A stretch of 64,000 nucleotides of DNA from Phenylobacterium sp. (GTDB lineage Bacteria > Pseudomonadota > Alphaproteobacteria > Caulobacterales > Caulobacteraceae), in the NCBI RefSeq assembly GCF_030693625.1, contig NZ_JAUYAF010000002.1:20825-84824 (forward strand), in the 5' to 3' direction. Below the pieces are notes generated by a model. It was given only the letters and a program-made list of their open reading frames with translations. It did no database searches and had not been told where the DNA came from. Made by a program: the position numbers and the translations under genes. Below, one piece after another: positions 25,337 to 34,659 of this stretch (positions are counted from its first letter, which is position 1; every line of letters starts with the position of its first letter).

Positions 25337-28004
25337 CCTGGGTCTCCTTGAGGATGTTGAGGGCGGCGATACGTCGGGCGATCTCGGGGCGGCAGGAGCC
25401 GCAGTTGGTCCCGGCTCCCGTCGTCGCGCCGATGGCCTCGACGGTGGCGGCGCCGCCTCGGACGGCGTCGTCAATGGTGCGGGTTCCCACCTTCAGGCAG
25501 GCGCAGACGGTGGGGCCCTTGTCGATCACCGGGCCGGGCGGGCGTCCGAACAGCAGGGTGGCCCGCGCGGCGGCCGGCAGCGCCTCCTGCTCGAACAGAT
25601 CCGCCAGCCATTCGCGGGGCGGCAGGGCGCCGCCGGTGGCCATGAACAACACCCGCTCCAGCCGATCGCCGGAGATCCAGGCGTCTCGCCGCGCGCCTGT
25701 GCCCGGGTCGCCGTAGCTCAGCAGCTCGCCCACCGGCTCACCGATCCAGCGACGCAGGGCCTCGCGCTCGTCCTCGTCCCCGCGCCCGGCGAACTCGTGC
25801 AGCGTGCAGGCGGTCTGCGGGATGCGCCGCCAGATCAGGTCCGCGCCCTGCGGCGAGGCGAACCCCTTGCGGTCGATCAGGAAGCCCTTCCAGGTCTCGC
25901 GATAGGCCCGCACCCGGGCCGGCGTGTGCTTGAACTCGGGCTGGCCGGAGGTGGCGTCGACACTGGGCGCGATCAGCGTGTTGGACCGGCCGGACGGGGC
26001 GTAGGCCTTGGTCCAGTGGATGGGCATGAAGATCCCGCCTCGCCGCTGACGATCGGTCATCCGGGCGATGGCCACCGCCTCGCCGCGCACCGTCTGGACG
26101 CGGGTCAGGACACCCTCGGTCACCCCCACGGCGGCGGCGTCCTCGGGGTGGATTTCCACGAAGGGCTCCGGCGCATGGCGCCACAGGTCGGCGGCGAGGC
26201 CGGTGCGGGTCATGGTGTGCCACTGGTCACGGATACGGCCGGTATTGAGCGACAGGGGGAAGGCCGGATCACAGGCGGTGGCGGGCCCTTTGGACGCCAC
26301 CGCCATCATGTTGGCCCGGCCATCGGGCGTCTGAAAACGCCCATCGGTGAACAGCCGCGGCGTGCCCAGGCGGTCAGCGCCCACCGGCCACTGCACGGGG
26401 GCCAACTCGTCATAGTCCGCCTGGGACAGGCCCACGAGACCCGAGAGGTTCAGGGTGCGGGAAAGGTTCTCGAAGGCGGTCAGCCGGGTCCATTCGCGGA
26501 AGACGCTGGCCGGTCTCGCCCAGGAAAAGGCGTCGCCAAAGCCCATGGCGTCGGCCACCTCGGCGATGATCCGCCAGTCGGCCTTGGCCTGGCCGGGAGC
26601 GGGAAACAGGGCCCGCTGGCGCGAGATTCGGCGTTCGGAATTGGTGACCGTGCCGTCCTTCTCGCCCCAGGCCAGGGCCGGCAGCTTCACGTGAGCGAAG
26701 GCCATGGTGTCGGTGTCGGCCATGCAGTCGGAGACGACGACGAAGGGGCACTTGGCCAGCGCCTCGCGCACCCGTCCTGCGTCAGGCATGCTGACGGCCG
26801 GATTGGTGGCCATCACCCAGATGGCCTTGATGCGCCCGTCATGGACGGCCTCGAACATGTCGACCGCCTTGAGGCCGGGCTTGGGGGAGGTCTTCGGCGC
26901 GCCCCAGAAGCGGGCCACGCGGGCCACGTCGTCCGGGGCGAAGTCCATGTGGCCGGCCAGGGTGTTGGCCATGCCGCCCGTCTCGCGACCGCCCATGGCG
27001 TTGGGCTGGCCGGTGATGGAGAAGGGGCAGGCGCCGGGCTTGCCGATCCGCCCGGTCGCCAGGTGCGCATTGAGGATCGCCAGCCCCTTGGCCACGCCCT
27101 GGGCCGACTGGTTGGCGCCCATGGAGAACAGGCTGACCGTCTTGGGCGTGTCGGCGAACATCTGGAAGAAGGTCTGAAGGTCGGCCAGGTCGAGCCCGCA
27201 GTCGGCGGCCACGGCGGCAGGCGACTGGTCGGCCTGGGCGAGTTCGGCTTCCACGCTGGCGAAGCCGTTGACGTGTTCAGCGATGAAGCTGCGGTCGATG
27301 GCTCCGCGACCGATGAGGTCAGCCAGCAGGCCGTTCCACAGGCGCACGTCCATCTGCGGCGCGAGGGCCAAGTGCAGGTCGGCCACCTCGGCGGTGTCGG
27401 TGCGGCGCGGGTCGATGACCACGTGCTTCTGGCCCCGGGCGCGTTGGGCCTCCATGCGCCGGAACAGCACCGGATGAGTCCAGGCCGCATTGTGGCCGCT
27501 GAACACCACCAGGTCTGCGAGGTCGAGGTCCTCGTAGCAGCCGGGCGCCAGGTCGGCGCCGAAGGCCTGCTTGTGGGCCGCCACCGCAGAGGCCATGCAA
27601 AGCCGCGAATTGGTGTCGATATTCCCCGAGCCGATGAAGCCCTTCATCAGCTTGTTGGCGACGTAGTAGTCCTCGGTCAGCAGCTGGCCCGAGACGTAGA
27701 AGGCCACCGAGTCCGGGCCATAGCGAGCGATGGTCTGGCTGAATCTGCGGGCCACCAGGCCGGTGGCCTCGCTCCAACCCACCTCGCGTTCGCCGATCAT
27801 GGGGCTGAGCAGGCGGCCCTCCAGACCCACCGTGGCCCCCAGCGTCGAACCCTTCGAACAGAGCCTACCTTCATTGGCCGGGTGGGCGACGTCGCCGCTC
27901 ACCGCCAGGCTGCGCGCCTGGGCCACCACGCCCGAGACGCCGCAGCCCACACCACAATAGGGGCAGGTGGTCTTGACGGCGGGGACGAGGGAACCGTCGG
28001 CCAC
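25326..28004 (-). CDS. nasA: Assimilatory nitrate reductase, molybdenum catalytic subunit
   Basis: The 892-residue molybdopterin enzyme reduces nitrate to nitrite in the cytoplasm. The N-terminal 4Fe-4S motif reads CPYCGVGCGV with the later CSKGSTLG cysteine. Molybdopterin-binding regions follow, including SRLCMASAVAAHKQAFG and the C-terminal SLNTGRIRDQWHTMTRTG segment. The C-terminus (about 830-892) carries an extra BFD-like 2Fe-2S domain with CACLKVG and CGSCRPEIA, as in the Klebsiella NasA type. The start is GTG at 28004, four bases after the nirD stop. It is encoded with nirBD, cobA and a nitrate transporter, so the role is nitrogen assimilation. Confidence 0.95.
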   Translation of the reverse strand: MADGSLVPAVKTTCPYCGVGCGVSGVVAQARSLAVSGDVAHPANEGRLCSKGSTLGATVGLEGRLLSPMIGEREVGWSEATGLVARRFSQTIARYGPDSVAFYVSGQLLTEDYYVANKLMKGFIGSGNIDTNSRLCMASAVAAHKQAFGADLAPGCYEDLDLADLVVFSGHNAAWTHPVLFRRMEAQRARGQKHVVIDPRRTDTAEVADLHLALAPQMDVRLWNGLLADLIGRGAIDRSFIAEHVNGFASVEAELAQADQSPAAVAADCGLDLADLQTFFQMFADTPKTVSLFSMGANQSAQGVAKGLAILNAHLATGRIGKPGACPFSITGQPNAMGGRETGGMANTLAGHMDFAPDDVARVARFWGAPKTSPKPGLKAVDMFEAVHDGRIKAIWVMATNPAVSMPDAGRVREALAKCPFVVVSDCMADTDTMAFAHVKLPALAWGEKDGTVTNSERRISRQRALFPAPGQAKADWRIIAEVADAMGFGDAFSWARPASVFREWTRLTAFENLSRTLNLSGLVGLSQADYDELAPVQWPVGADRLGTPRLFTDGRFQTPDGRANMMAVASKGPATACDPAFPLSLNTGRIRDQWHTMTRTGLAADLWRHAPEPFVEIHPEDAAAVGVTEGVLTRVQTVRGEAVAIARMTDRQRRGGIFMPIHWTKAYAPSGRSNTLIAPSVDATSGQPEFKHTPARVRAYRETWKGFLIDRKGFASPQGADLIWRRIPQTACTLHEFAGRGDEDEREALRRWIGEPVGELLSYGDPGTGARRDAWISGDRLERVLFMATGGALPPREWLADLFEQEALPAAARATLLFGRPPGPVIDKGPTVCACLKVGTRTIDDAVRGGAATVEAIGATTGAGTNCGSCRPEIARRIAALNILKETQDAA

Positions 28005-28007
28005 GCC

Positions 28008-28355
28008 CTAGCCTCCGACCACGCCCAGCATCAGGCGGCCGTCCACCACCTCCAGGGGAACCACCGGCGCGCAGCCGTGACCCTTGTCGGCGCCGGTCCC
28101 TTCGCCGGTGGCCAGGTCGATGACCCGGCCGTGCAGGGGGCAGGTCACCGACTGGCCGTGCACGATCCCCTGGCTGAGGGGGCCGCCCTTGTGCGGGCAC
28201 CTGTCCATCAGGGCGAAGACCGCGCCGTCGCCGGTGCGGAAGATGGCGATGTCACCCCGAGGGCTGGGGACCCGACGGGCGCCCCGGCGCGGGACGTCGG
28301 TCACGGCGCCCACGTCGGTCCAGAGGATGGCGGGCTCCTTCACGAGCGCGTTCAT
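28008..28355 (-). CDS. nirD: Nitrite reductase small subunit, Rieske type
   Basis: This 115-residue protein has the Rieske-like 2Fe-2S fold with both ligand pairs: CPHKGGPLS (about residue 53) and CPLHGRVIDL (about residue 72). It is the small partner of NirB in NADH-dependent nitrite reduction to ammonium. The ATG at 28355 overlaps the nirB stop, and the nasA GTG follows its stop by three bases. The length is normal for the family. Confidence 0.93.
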   Translation of the reverse strand: MNALVKEPAILWTDVGAVTDVPRRGARRVPSPRGDIAIFRTGDGAVFALMDRCPHKGGPLSQGIVHGQSVTCPLHGRVIDLATGEGTGADKGHGCAPVVPLEVVDGRLMLGVVGG

Positions 28356-30811
28356 GCAGGTTCGAACTCCAGGCGGCGGCTAAGCGGGTTGAACTCTTCG
28401 GTGTGACGGCCCGCCACTCGCTCCGCCCAGGGATCGATGCGGGAGAAGCGCTGCGAATAGGAGAAGCGGTCGTAGAGCGCCCGGCGGTTGTCAGGGTCGG
28501 CGATCGCCGCCTTGATGCTGTCGAGGCCGACCCGGTCCATCCACTTGTAGATCCGCTCCAGGTACCAGCCCTCCTCGCGGTAGAGCTGCACCACGGCGCA
28601 GATGGTCCACATCGCCTCCTCCTCGGTGGCGACCTTGGTGAGGATCTCGGTTCCGCGGATATGCAGGCCCGCGGCGCCGCCCACATGGATCTCGTAGCCG
28701 CTATCGACGCAGATCACGCCGACGTCCTTGCAGGTGGCCTCGGCGCAGTTGCGAGGACAGCCCGACACTGCGAGCTTGACCTTGGCGGGGGTCCAGGACC
28801 CCCACATGAACTTCTCCAGCCGCATGCCGAGACCGGTGGAGTCCTGGGTCCCGAAGCGGCACCAGTCGGAGCCGACGCAGGTCTTCACCGTGCGCAGCCC
28901 CTTGGCGTAGGCGTGTCCCGAGACCATGCCCGCCGCATTGAGGTCGGCCCAAACCGCCGGCAGGTCGTCCTTCTTGACCCCGAGCAGGTCGATCCGCTGG
29001 CCGCCCGTGACCTTGACCGCCGGGATGGCGAACTTGTCGGCCACGTCGGCGATGGCGCGTAGTTCGTCGGGCGTGGTCATCCCGCCCCACATGCGCGGCA
29101 CAACGGAATAGGTCCCGTCCTTCTGGATGTTGGCGTGGACGCGCTCGTTGATGAAGCGCGACTGCTTGTCGTCCTGGTAGTCTCCCGGCCAGGCGCAGAT
29201 CAGGTAGTAGTTGAGCGCGGGCCGGCAGGAGGCGCAGCCGTCCGGGGTCGTCCATTCCAGGGCCTGGTGGATGGCGGGCATGGACTTCAGCCGGCCATCG
29301 ACGATAGCCCGGCGGACCACGTCGTGGGTGTGGCTGGTGCACTTGCACATCGGGGCTGGGCCGGTCTGGACCTGGAAGCCATCGCCGAGGGTCAGCTTTA
29401 GCAGCTTTTCCACCAGCGGGGTGCACGACCCGCACGAGGCCGAGGCCTTGGTGAGCCCGCGCACGGCGTCCAGGGTGGTGAGCCCCTGGGCGGTGATGGC
29501 TCCGGTGATCTGCCCCTTGCACACGCCGTTGCAGCCGCAGACCTCCTGGTCGTCGGACATGGCCGCAACGGCCGCACTAGGGTCCAGGCCCGACAGACCC
29601 TCCGTGATGGCCTGGCCGAAGATCAGGGTCTCGCGGATGCCGCTGACATCGGCGCCCTGGCGCATGAGGTCGAAGTACCAGCCGCCGTCGGCGGCGTCGC
29701 CGAACAGCACCGCGCCGGCCACCTTGCCGTTTTCGAGAACGACGCGCTTGTAGACGCCACGACCCGCGTCACGGAACACGATGTCCTCGCAACCCTCCCC
29801 GCCCGCGAACGCCCCGGCGGAGAAGACGTCCACGCCTGACACCTTCAGCCGGGTCGAGAGCATGGAGCCGCCATAGGCGCTGCCTTCGTCGCCGGTGAGC
29901 GCCGCCGCCAGGGTCTTGCACATGTCCCAGATGGGGGCCACCAGGCCGTAGGCCACGCCCCGGTGTTCGGCGCATTCCCCCACCGCATAGATGTCCGGAT
30001 CGTCGGTGCGCATCTGGTCATCGACCACGACGCCGCGCGCCACACCAATGCCGGCGGCCTTGGCGAGCGCCGTATTGGGCCGGATGCCCACGGCCATGAC
30101 CAGAACGCTGCAGGGCAGCACCCGGTCGTCCGACAGCTTCAGGCCGCTTACCTTGCCGTCTTCGCCCAGGATGGCTTCGGACTGGGCCGAGAGCACCGTC
30201 TCCACGCCGCGCAGAGCCAGGGCCTCGGTGAGCAGGAAGCCCGCGGCGCTGTCGAGCTGACGCTCCATCAGCACGTCCATCAGGTGGACGACGGTGGCCT
30301 TCATGCCGCGCTTGGCCAGGCCATAGGCGGCCTCCAGGCCCAGCAGGCCCCCGCCGATCACCACGGCCGCGCCACCAGCGTCGGCGGCGGCGACCATCTG
30401 CTCCACGTCATCCAGGTCGCGGAAGGTGACGACGCCCTTCAGGTCAGCGCCCGGGAGCGGCAGGCGGACGGGGTCCGAGCCGCTGGCCAGGATCAACCGG
30501 TCGTAGGGTACCGAAAGACCGCCCTGCGCCGTCACTGTCTTGGTCACCCGGTCGATGCCGGTGACCGCGCGGCCGGCGTGCAGGGTGATGGCGTTGTCGC
30601 GGTACCAAGCCTCGTCATTGATGACGATGTCGTCGAAGGCCTTCTCCCCCGCCAGCACCGGCGAGAGCATGATGCGGTTGTAGTTCACCCGCGGCTCGGC
30701 GCCGAAGATGGTGATCTCGTAGCGATCAGCATCGCGCTTGAGGATGTCCTCCACCACCCGGCACCCCGCCATACCGTTGCCGATGACGACGAGCTTCTGC
30801 TTGGCTTGCAT
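28352..30811 (-). CDS. nirB: Assimilatory nitrite reductase large subunit
   Basis: The 819-residue protein reduces nitrite to ammonium with NAD(P)H. It contains an N-terminal FAD/NAD oxidoreductase part (VVIGNGMAGCR; second nucleotide motif VVIGGGLLGLEAAYG). Two BFD-like 2Fe-2S cysteine clusters follow (CGCNGVCKG ... CGSCTPLVE; CKCTSHTHDVV ... CASCRPALN). The C-terminal sulfite/nitrite reductase domain has the siroheme/4Fe-4S cysteines in CVGSDWC and SGCPRNCAEATC. Two ATGs, at 30817 and 30811, are possible; the second gives better spacing to GAGGG. The gene follows the transporter by about 12 bases in the same operon. Confidence 0.95.
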   Translation of the reverse strand: MQAKQKLVVIGNGMAGCRVVEDILKRDADRYEITIFGAEPRVNYNRIMLSPVLAGEKAFDDIVINDEAWYRDNAITLHAGRAVTGIDRVTKTVTAQGGLSVPYDRLILASGSDPVRLPLPGADLKGVVTFRDLDDVEQMVAAADAGGAAVVIGGGLLGLEAAYGLAKRGMKATVVHLMDVLMERQLDSAAGFLLTEALALRGVETVLSAQSEAILGEDGKVSGLKLSDDRVLPCSVLVMAVGIRPNTALAKAAGIGVARGVVVDDQMRTDDPDIYAVGECAEHRGVAYGLVAPIWDMCKTLAAALTGDEGSAYGGSMLSTRLKVSGVDVFSAGAFAGGEGCEDIVFRDAGRGVYKRVVLENGKVAGAVLFGDAADGGWYFDLMRQGADVSGIRETLIFGQAITEGLSGLDPSAAVAAMSDDQEVCGCNGVCKGQITGAITAQGLTTLDAVRGLTKASASCGSCTPLVEKLLKLTLGDGFQVQTGPAPMCKCTSHTHDVVRRAIVDGRLKSMPAIHQALEWTTPDGCASCRPALNYYLICAWPGDYQDDKQSRFINERVHANIQKDGTYSVVPRMWGGMTTPDELRAIADVADKFAIPAVKVTGGQRIDLLGVKKDDLPAVWADLNAAGMVSGHAYAKGLRTVKTCVGSDWCRFGTQDSTGLGMRLEKFMWGSWTPAKVKLAVSGCPRNCAEATCKDVGVICVDSGYEIHVGGAAGLHIRGTEILTKVATEEEAMWTICAVVQLYREEGWYLERIYKWMDRVGLDSIKAAIADPDNRRALYDRFSYSQRFSRIDPWAERVAGRHTEEFNPLSRRLEFEPA

Positions 30812-30822
30812 GATCATCACCC

Positions 30823-32046
30823 TCAGACCCGGACCGGAGTGGAGTCGGCGGGCGCCAGGGTCGGCCAGACCGCGCGCCAGTGGTTCTTCAGGCCGGCCAG
30901 CGCCACCAGGGCGAAGACCGCCAGAGCCGCGAAGCCGAGGAAGCCGAACTGGTAGGTCCCGGCCATCTTCTTGGCGAGGCCAAGGGTGGAGGCCAGATAG
31001 AAGCCGCCGATCCCGCCGGTCATGCCGATCAGGCCGGTCATCACCCCGATCTCTTTGCGGAACCGCTGGGGGGCCAGCTGGAACACCGCCCCGTTGCCGG
31101 CGCCCAGAGCCGACATGCAGAGCATCAGGACCGCGAAGGCCAACCAGACATTGGGCATCTGGAAGCTGGCGGTGGCCAGGCCAAAGGCCGCGAAGCCCAG
31201 CACCACGATCAGGGTCCGAACCCCGCCGAACCGGTCGGCCAACGCCCCGCCCACCGGCCGGATGAAGGAGCCCGCGAAGACGCAGGCGGCGGTGAAGAAG
31301 CCGGCCTTCACCGGATCGATGCCATATTCGGAGTTGAAGTAGATGGTGAGCGAGGAGGAGAGGCCCACGAAGCCGCCGAAGGTGACGCTGTAGAGCAGCA
31401 TCAGCCACCAGGCGTCGGCCACCTTCAGGACGTCGAGATACTCCGAGAACTTCTTGGGTTCGGGCTGCTCGGGCGCGTCCTTGGCCATCAGCAGATAGAC
31501 CACGAAGGCGACGGCCAGCGGTATGATCGCCAGGCCGATGACATTGCTCCAGCCGAAGGTCTTGGCCAGCATCGGCGCGAACAGGGCCGCCAGGGCGGTG
31601 CCCGAGTTGCCGGCGCCGGCGATGCCGAGCGCCAGGCCCTGGTGTTCCTGCGGATACCACCGGCTGGCCAGCGGCAGGGCCACGGCGAAGGAGGCGCCGG
31701 CGACGCCCAGCAGGACGCCCAGAACCAGCACCTGCTGATAGTTGTGCACCCCCAGCAGCCAGGCGGCGCCCAGGCCGGTGATCACGATGCTCTGGCCGAT
31801 CAGGCCGGTGCGCTTGGGGCCGATGCGGTCGACCATGACGCCCGCCACCAGCCGCAGCAGCGCGCCCGCCAGCACCGGAATCGCCACCATCAGGCCCTTC
31901 TGGGCGGGATCGAGATTGAAGTCCTTGGCGATGGCCACGCCCAGCGGGCCCAGCAGGACCCAGACCATGAAGCTGAAGTCGAAATAGAGGAAGGCGGCGA
32001 ACAGGGTGGGCGTGTGGCCCGACTTGAGGAAGGAGCGGCTCAACAT
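30823..32046 (-). CDS. narK: MFS nitrate/nitrite transporter
   Basis: The 407-residue membrane protein belongs to the nitrate/nitrite porter family, with about twelve hydrophobic segments. Family features are the N-terminal LYFDFSFMVWVLLGPLG, the nitrate signature GIAGAGNSGTA in helix 5, and GAGNGAVFQLAPQRF with GMTGGIGGF in the second half. It should import nitrate for NasA. The start ATG at 32046 is chosen because the frame upstream reads as non-membrane, arginine-rich sequence lying in the probable regulatory leader. GAGG lies about ten bases upstream. Confidence 0.92.
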   Translation of the reverse strand: MLSRSFLKSGHTPTLFAAFLYFDFSFMVWVLLGPLGVAIAKDFNLDPAQKGLMVAIPVLAGALLRLVAGVMVDRIGPKRTGLIGQSIVITGLGAAWLLGVHNYQQVLVLGVLLGVAGASFAVALPLASRWYPQEHQGLALGIAGAGNSGTALAALFAPMLAKTFGWSNVIGLAIIPLAVAFVVYLLMAKDAPEQPEPKKFSEYLDVLKVADAWWLMLLYSVTFGGFVGLSSSLTIYFNSEYGIDPVKAGFFTAACVFAGSFIRPVGGALADRFGGVRTLIVVLGFAAFGLATASFQMPNVWLAFAVLMLCMSALGAGNGAVFQLAPQRFRKEIGVMTGLIGMTGGIGGFYLASTLGLAKKMAGTYQFGFLGFAALAVFALVALAGLKNHWRAVWPTLAPADSTPVRV

Positions 32047-32270
32047 GGAACTGAAACCTCGGATGAACGAGAGCGGCGGCATCGCCGTTGGGGTGACCGC
32101 ATCCGAGCGGTCGTCTCGATCAGCCGCGAACGTCGTTGTCCGTGGGCCTGTCCTCATGACGCACCGCAACATGACCGCTGTCAGCCGCGGCGGCGCGATC
32201 CCAGGGCGGTTGGGCGGCAGCGCCTATTTCGCAGGCGCCGCAAAATCAACGCTGGTTAAAAACTAGGCGA
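32047..32270 (-). promoter_or_regulatory. Leader region of the nitrate structural genes, likely NasT antitermination target
   Basis: The 224 bases between nasS and the transporter gene contain two RNA hairpins on the minus strand. One is at 32239-32219 (GGCGCCT / AGGCGCT, seven-base loop). The other is at 32112-32095 (GACCGC-TCGGAT-GCGGTC), a perfect six-base stem with a six-base loop having G at loop position 4. ANTAR proteins such as NasT bind paired hexaloop hairpins with A at 1 and G at 4; here position 1 is T and a second canonical hairpin was not found. Position and gene context are the main support. Confidence 0.45.
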
Positions 32271-33326
32271 CTAGCCGGCGTCGAAGGTCGTGCCGTCAAA
32301 CAGCGGGGCCGGATTCACAAGGACCGGCGCGCCGAGGCCGGTGGTCCCCAAGGCCTCCAGCGCGAGGGCGGGACGGTAGACCGAGGCGATCAGGGCTTGG
32401 GCGTCCAGGTCCCCGTCGACCTGTTTCCAACGCCGCATCTGGGTGAGGAACCACTGGGCATGCTCCAGGCGCGGAACACAGGCCCCCTCGCGGTGGAAGA
32501 TCAACTCCTCGCCGAGCGCCGGACGAATCGCCTCGGCCGCCGCACCGACATATTCAGGCTGGGCCAGCAGCGCCGCCAACTCGTCCCTGTTGTCCGCGAC
32601 ATCGCACCAGGCCTGGGCCCGGACCAGGGCCCGCAGCAGGGGCGCAAGACGATCGTCGTCGGCGAACTCCGCCCGCGCCCCGAGCACCTTGTCGGGGCCC
32701 CCTGGCCAGAACTGGGAGGTGCGCAGGGCGACACGGCCCAGGCCGCCCCGGGTCGCCACCGTGTTCCACGGCGCGCCGACGCACACCCCGTCCACCTGGC
32801 CGGTGCGCAGCTGCTCCACCATGCGTGGCGGCGGCGTCACCACCAGCCGCACGTCGCGGTCGAGGTCGACCCCCGCCTCCGCCAGCCAGTAGCGCAGCGC
32901 GTAGTTGTGCATCGAATAGGTGAAGACCACCGCGAAGGTCAGCGGCGGCTCGCCGGCCGCGCGGCGTTGGCCGATGAAGGCCGCCAGTCCGGCGGCGATC
33001 TCCTGCAGGCTCTCGGCCCCGGCCGGGAGGGCCAGGCTCAGTCGGTTGGACAGGGTCACGCCTGCGCCGTTCACCGCCAGGGCCAGGGGGGCGATCATCG
33101 GCGCCACGGGACCCCCGGCGCCGGCCGTGGCCGCCAGGGCCATGGGGGCCAGCATATGGGCGGCGTCGAGGGCGCCCACCGTGACCTTGTCGCGGATGGT
33201 CGCCCAGGAGGCCTCCCGGCTCAGGGTCACATCCAGGCCCTCGCCGGCGAAGAAGCCCTTGGCCTCCGCCGCCACGAGAGGCGCGCAGTCGGTCAGGGGA
33301 ATGAACCCCAGGGTCAGGCTGCTCAC
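32271..33326 (-). CDS. nasS: Nitrate-sensing protein of the NasS/NrtA family
   Basis: The 351-residue protein resembles the substrate-binding component of nitrate ABC transporters. Typical motifs are GFIPLTDCAPLVAAEAKGFF, an ASWATIRDKV segment and a HMLAPMALA region. It lacks a signal peptide, so it should be cytoplasmic. In the NasS-NasT system NasS holds NasT inactive until nitrate or nitrite binds. The GTG start at 33326 overlaps the nasT stop (GTGA), which fits a two-protein switch made in fixed ratio. Confidence 0.9.
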   Translation of the reverse strand: MSSLTLGFIPLTDCAPLVAAEAKGFFAGEGLDVTLSREASWATIRDKVTVGALDAAHMLAPMALAATAGAGGPVAPMIAPLALAVNGAGVTLSNRLSLALPAGAESLQEIAAGLAAFIGQRRAAGEPPLTFAVVFTYSMHNYALRYWLAEAGVDLDRDVRLVVTPPPRMVEQLRTGQVDGVCVGAPWNTVATRGGLGRVALRTSQFWPGGPDKVLGARAEFADDDRLAPLLRALVRAQAWCDVADNRDELAALLAQPEYVGAAAEAIRPALGEELIFHREGACVPRLEHAQWFLTQMRRWKQVDGDLDAQALIASVYRPALALEALGTTGLGAPVLVNPAPLFDGTTFDAG

Positions 33327-33901
33327 GATGCGTCCCCCTTCAGCACGCCCGCGAAGGCCAGCAGATCGGTGGCCACCGCACCGAGCGGCCGGCCGGTGTC
33401 CATGGCCAGTTTGCGCAGCAGCTTGTAGGCGGCGTCCTCGTCCAGGCCGCGCTCCTTCATCAAGAGACCCTTGGCGCGGTCCACCACCTTGCGGGACTCC
33501 AGGTTGGCCTTGGCCTTGGCCAGGTCCCCGCGCAGCTGCTGCATCAGCGAGAACCGGGTCATGGCCACTTCCAGGATCGGCCGCACCCGCGCCGGCGCCA
33601 GGCCATCGACGATATAGGCCGCCACCCCGGCCCGGATCGCCTGCTCGGCGAGGCCGGGCTCGGAGCGGTCGGCGAACATCACCACCGGGCGCGGATTGGT
33701 CTCACCGGCTTCGCGCAGGCTCTCGAGCGTGTCGCGGTCGGCGCTGTCGCAGGCCACCACGATGATGTCAGGTGAGAAGCTCGCCGCCTCGGCGGCGTCG
33801 AACTGGGCGCTCTGGCGCACCTCCAGCGGGTCGACGCCATCCAGCCCCTCGGCCACCAGCGCCGCCCGGGCGGGGTCGGGATCTATGACAAGAACGCGCA
33901 T
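33323..33901 (-). CDS. nasT: ANTAR-domain antitermination regulator
   Basis: The 192-residue protein has a receiver-like N-terminal domain (about 1-120; VLVIDPD, VVACDSAD, VVMFADRS) and a C-terminal ANTAR RNA-binding domain (about 130-185; SRKVVDRAKGLLMKERGLDEDAAYKLLRKLA, a typical ANTAR helix set). It is expected to bind leader RNA of the downstream nitrate genes and prevent termination when released by NasS. It is co-translated with nasS, and mobA lies about 100 bases upstream on the same strand. Confidence 0.92.
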   Translation of the reverse strand: MRVLVIDPDPARAALVAEGLDGVDPLEVRQSAQFDAAEAASFSPDIIVVACDSADRDTLESLREAGETNPRPVVMFADRSEPGLAEQAIRAGVAAYIVDGLAPARVRPILEVAMTRFSLMQQLRGDLAKAKANLESRKVVDRAKGLLMKERGLDEDAAYKLLRKLAMDTGRPLGAVATDLLAFAGVLKGDAS

Positions 33902-34002
33902 GGGGCTCTGCTAACCGCGAAGCCCGGCCAAGACGCCACCCGTGTCGCGCCAATCGCCCAAGGCGCAGCCGAGACGCCTGTTTTCAGGGCAAACATCGCA
34001 AG

Positions 34003-34566
34003 TCATTTGGGCGCCTTGGGCCGATCGGGCTCGCCCGTCAGGCGATCACGCTCTTGCGGGGTATTGGCGCCTCGCAGCCGAGGAAGCAGCTCGGGGTCCA
34101 GCGCCACCTGGATCAACCCCGCCCGCTCCACGAACCGCCGCAGCGGCCAGTCGGCCTGGGCGTCCCCAGGAACCGCCGCCAGATCGAGCACCATGGGCAG
34201 AGGCTGCGCCTCGAACGCCGCGCCCGGCGCCTCGGCCGCCAGGAGGGGCGCAAGGTCCTCCGGGCGGATCGTCGGCGCATCGACCGCCAACACCAGCACC
34301 CGCCCCACCTGGTCGCCCAACAGAGCCACGCCCGCCAGCACCCCGGCCACCGGCCCGCTCAGCGGCGTGGGATCAGGCGCCCGGGGCAGGCCGAACTCGC
34401 CATCGCCCGCCGACACCACCACCGTGGCCCCCACCGAGCGCGCCAGCTCGGCCACCCGGTCGACGGCGCGGCGGCCATCCCACAGCTGCGCGGCCTTGTC
34501 CGTCCCCATCCGACGGGACGCCCCGCCAGTCAGGATGATCGCGCCGAGGGTTGGGGGGGTGCTCAT
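34003..34566 (-). CDS. mobA: Molybdenum cofactor guanylyltransferase
   Basis: The 187-residue protein has the nucleotidyltransferase start of MobA ([18 protein letters not shown]). A short central region follows with [10 protein letters not shown] and the metal-binding aspartate segment VLAVDAPTI. It attaches GMP to molybdopterin, giving the bis-MGD cofactor needed by nitrate reductase NasA. The start at 34566 (MSTPPTLG) is preferred over a longer frame to 34602. Standing first in the nitrate island, it suggests cofactor supply is tied to nitrate use. Confidence 0.88.
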   Translation of the reverse strand: MSTPPTLGAIILTGGASRRMGTDKAAQLWDGRRAVDRVAELARSVGATVVVSAGDGEFGLPRAPDPTPLSGPVAGVLAGVALLGDQVGRVLVLAVDAPTIRPEDLAPLLAAEAPGAAFEAQPLPMVLDLAAVPGDAQADWPLRRFVERAGLIQVALDPELLPRLRGANTPQERDRLTGEPDRPKAPK

Positions 34567-34659
34567 GGGCGGACCGATGGAGCGGCCGCGCCCCGAGGTC
34601 AACGCCGGAGCCTCAAATCGCGATTGACTGCGAACGGCGCCCGCCCGAGAGAGTTGGCC

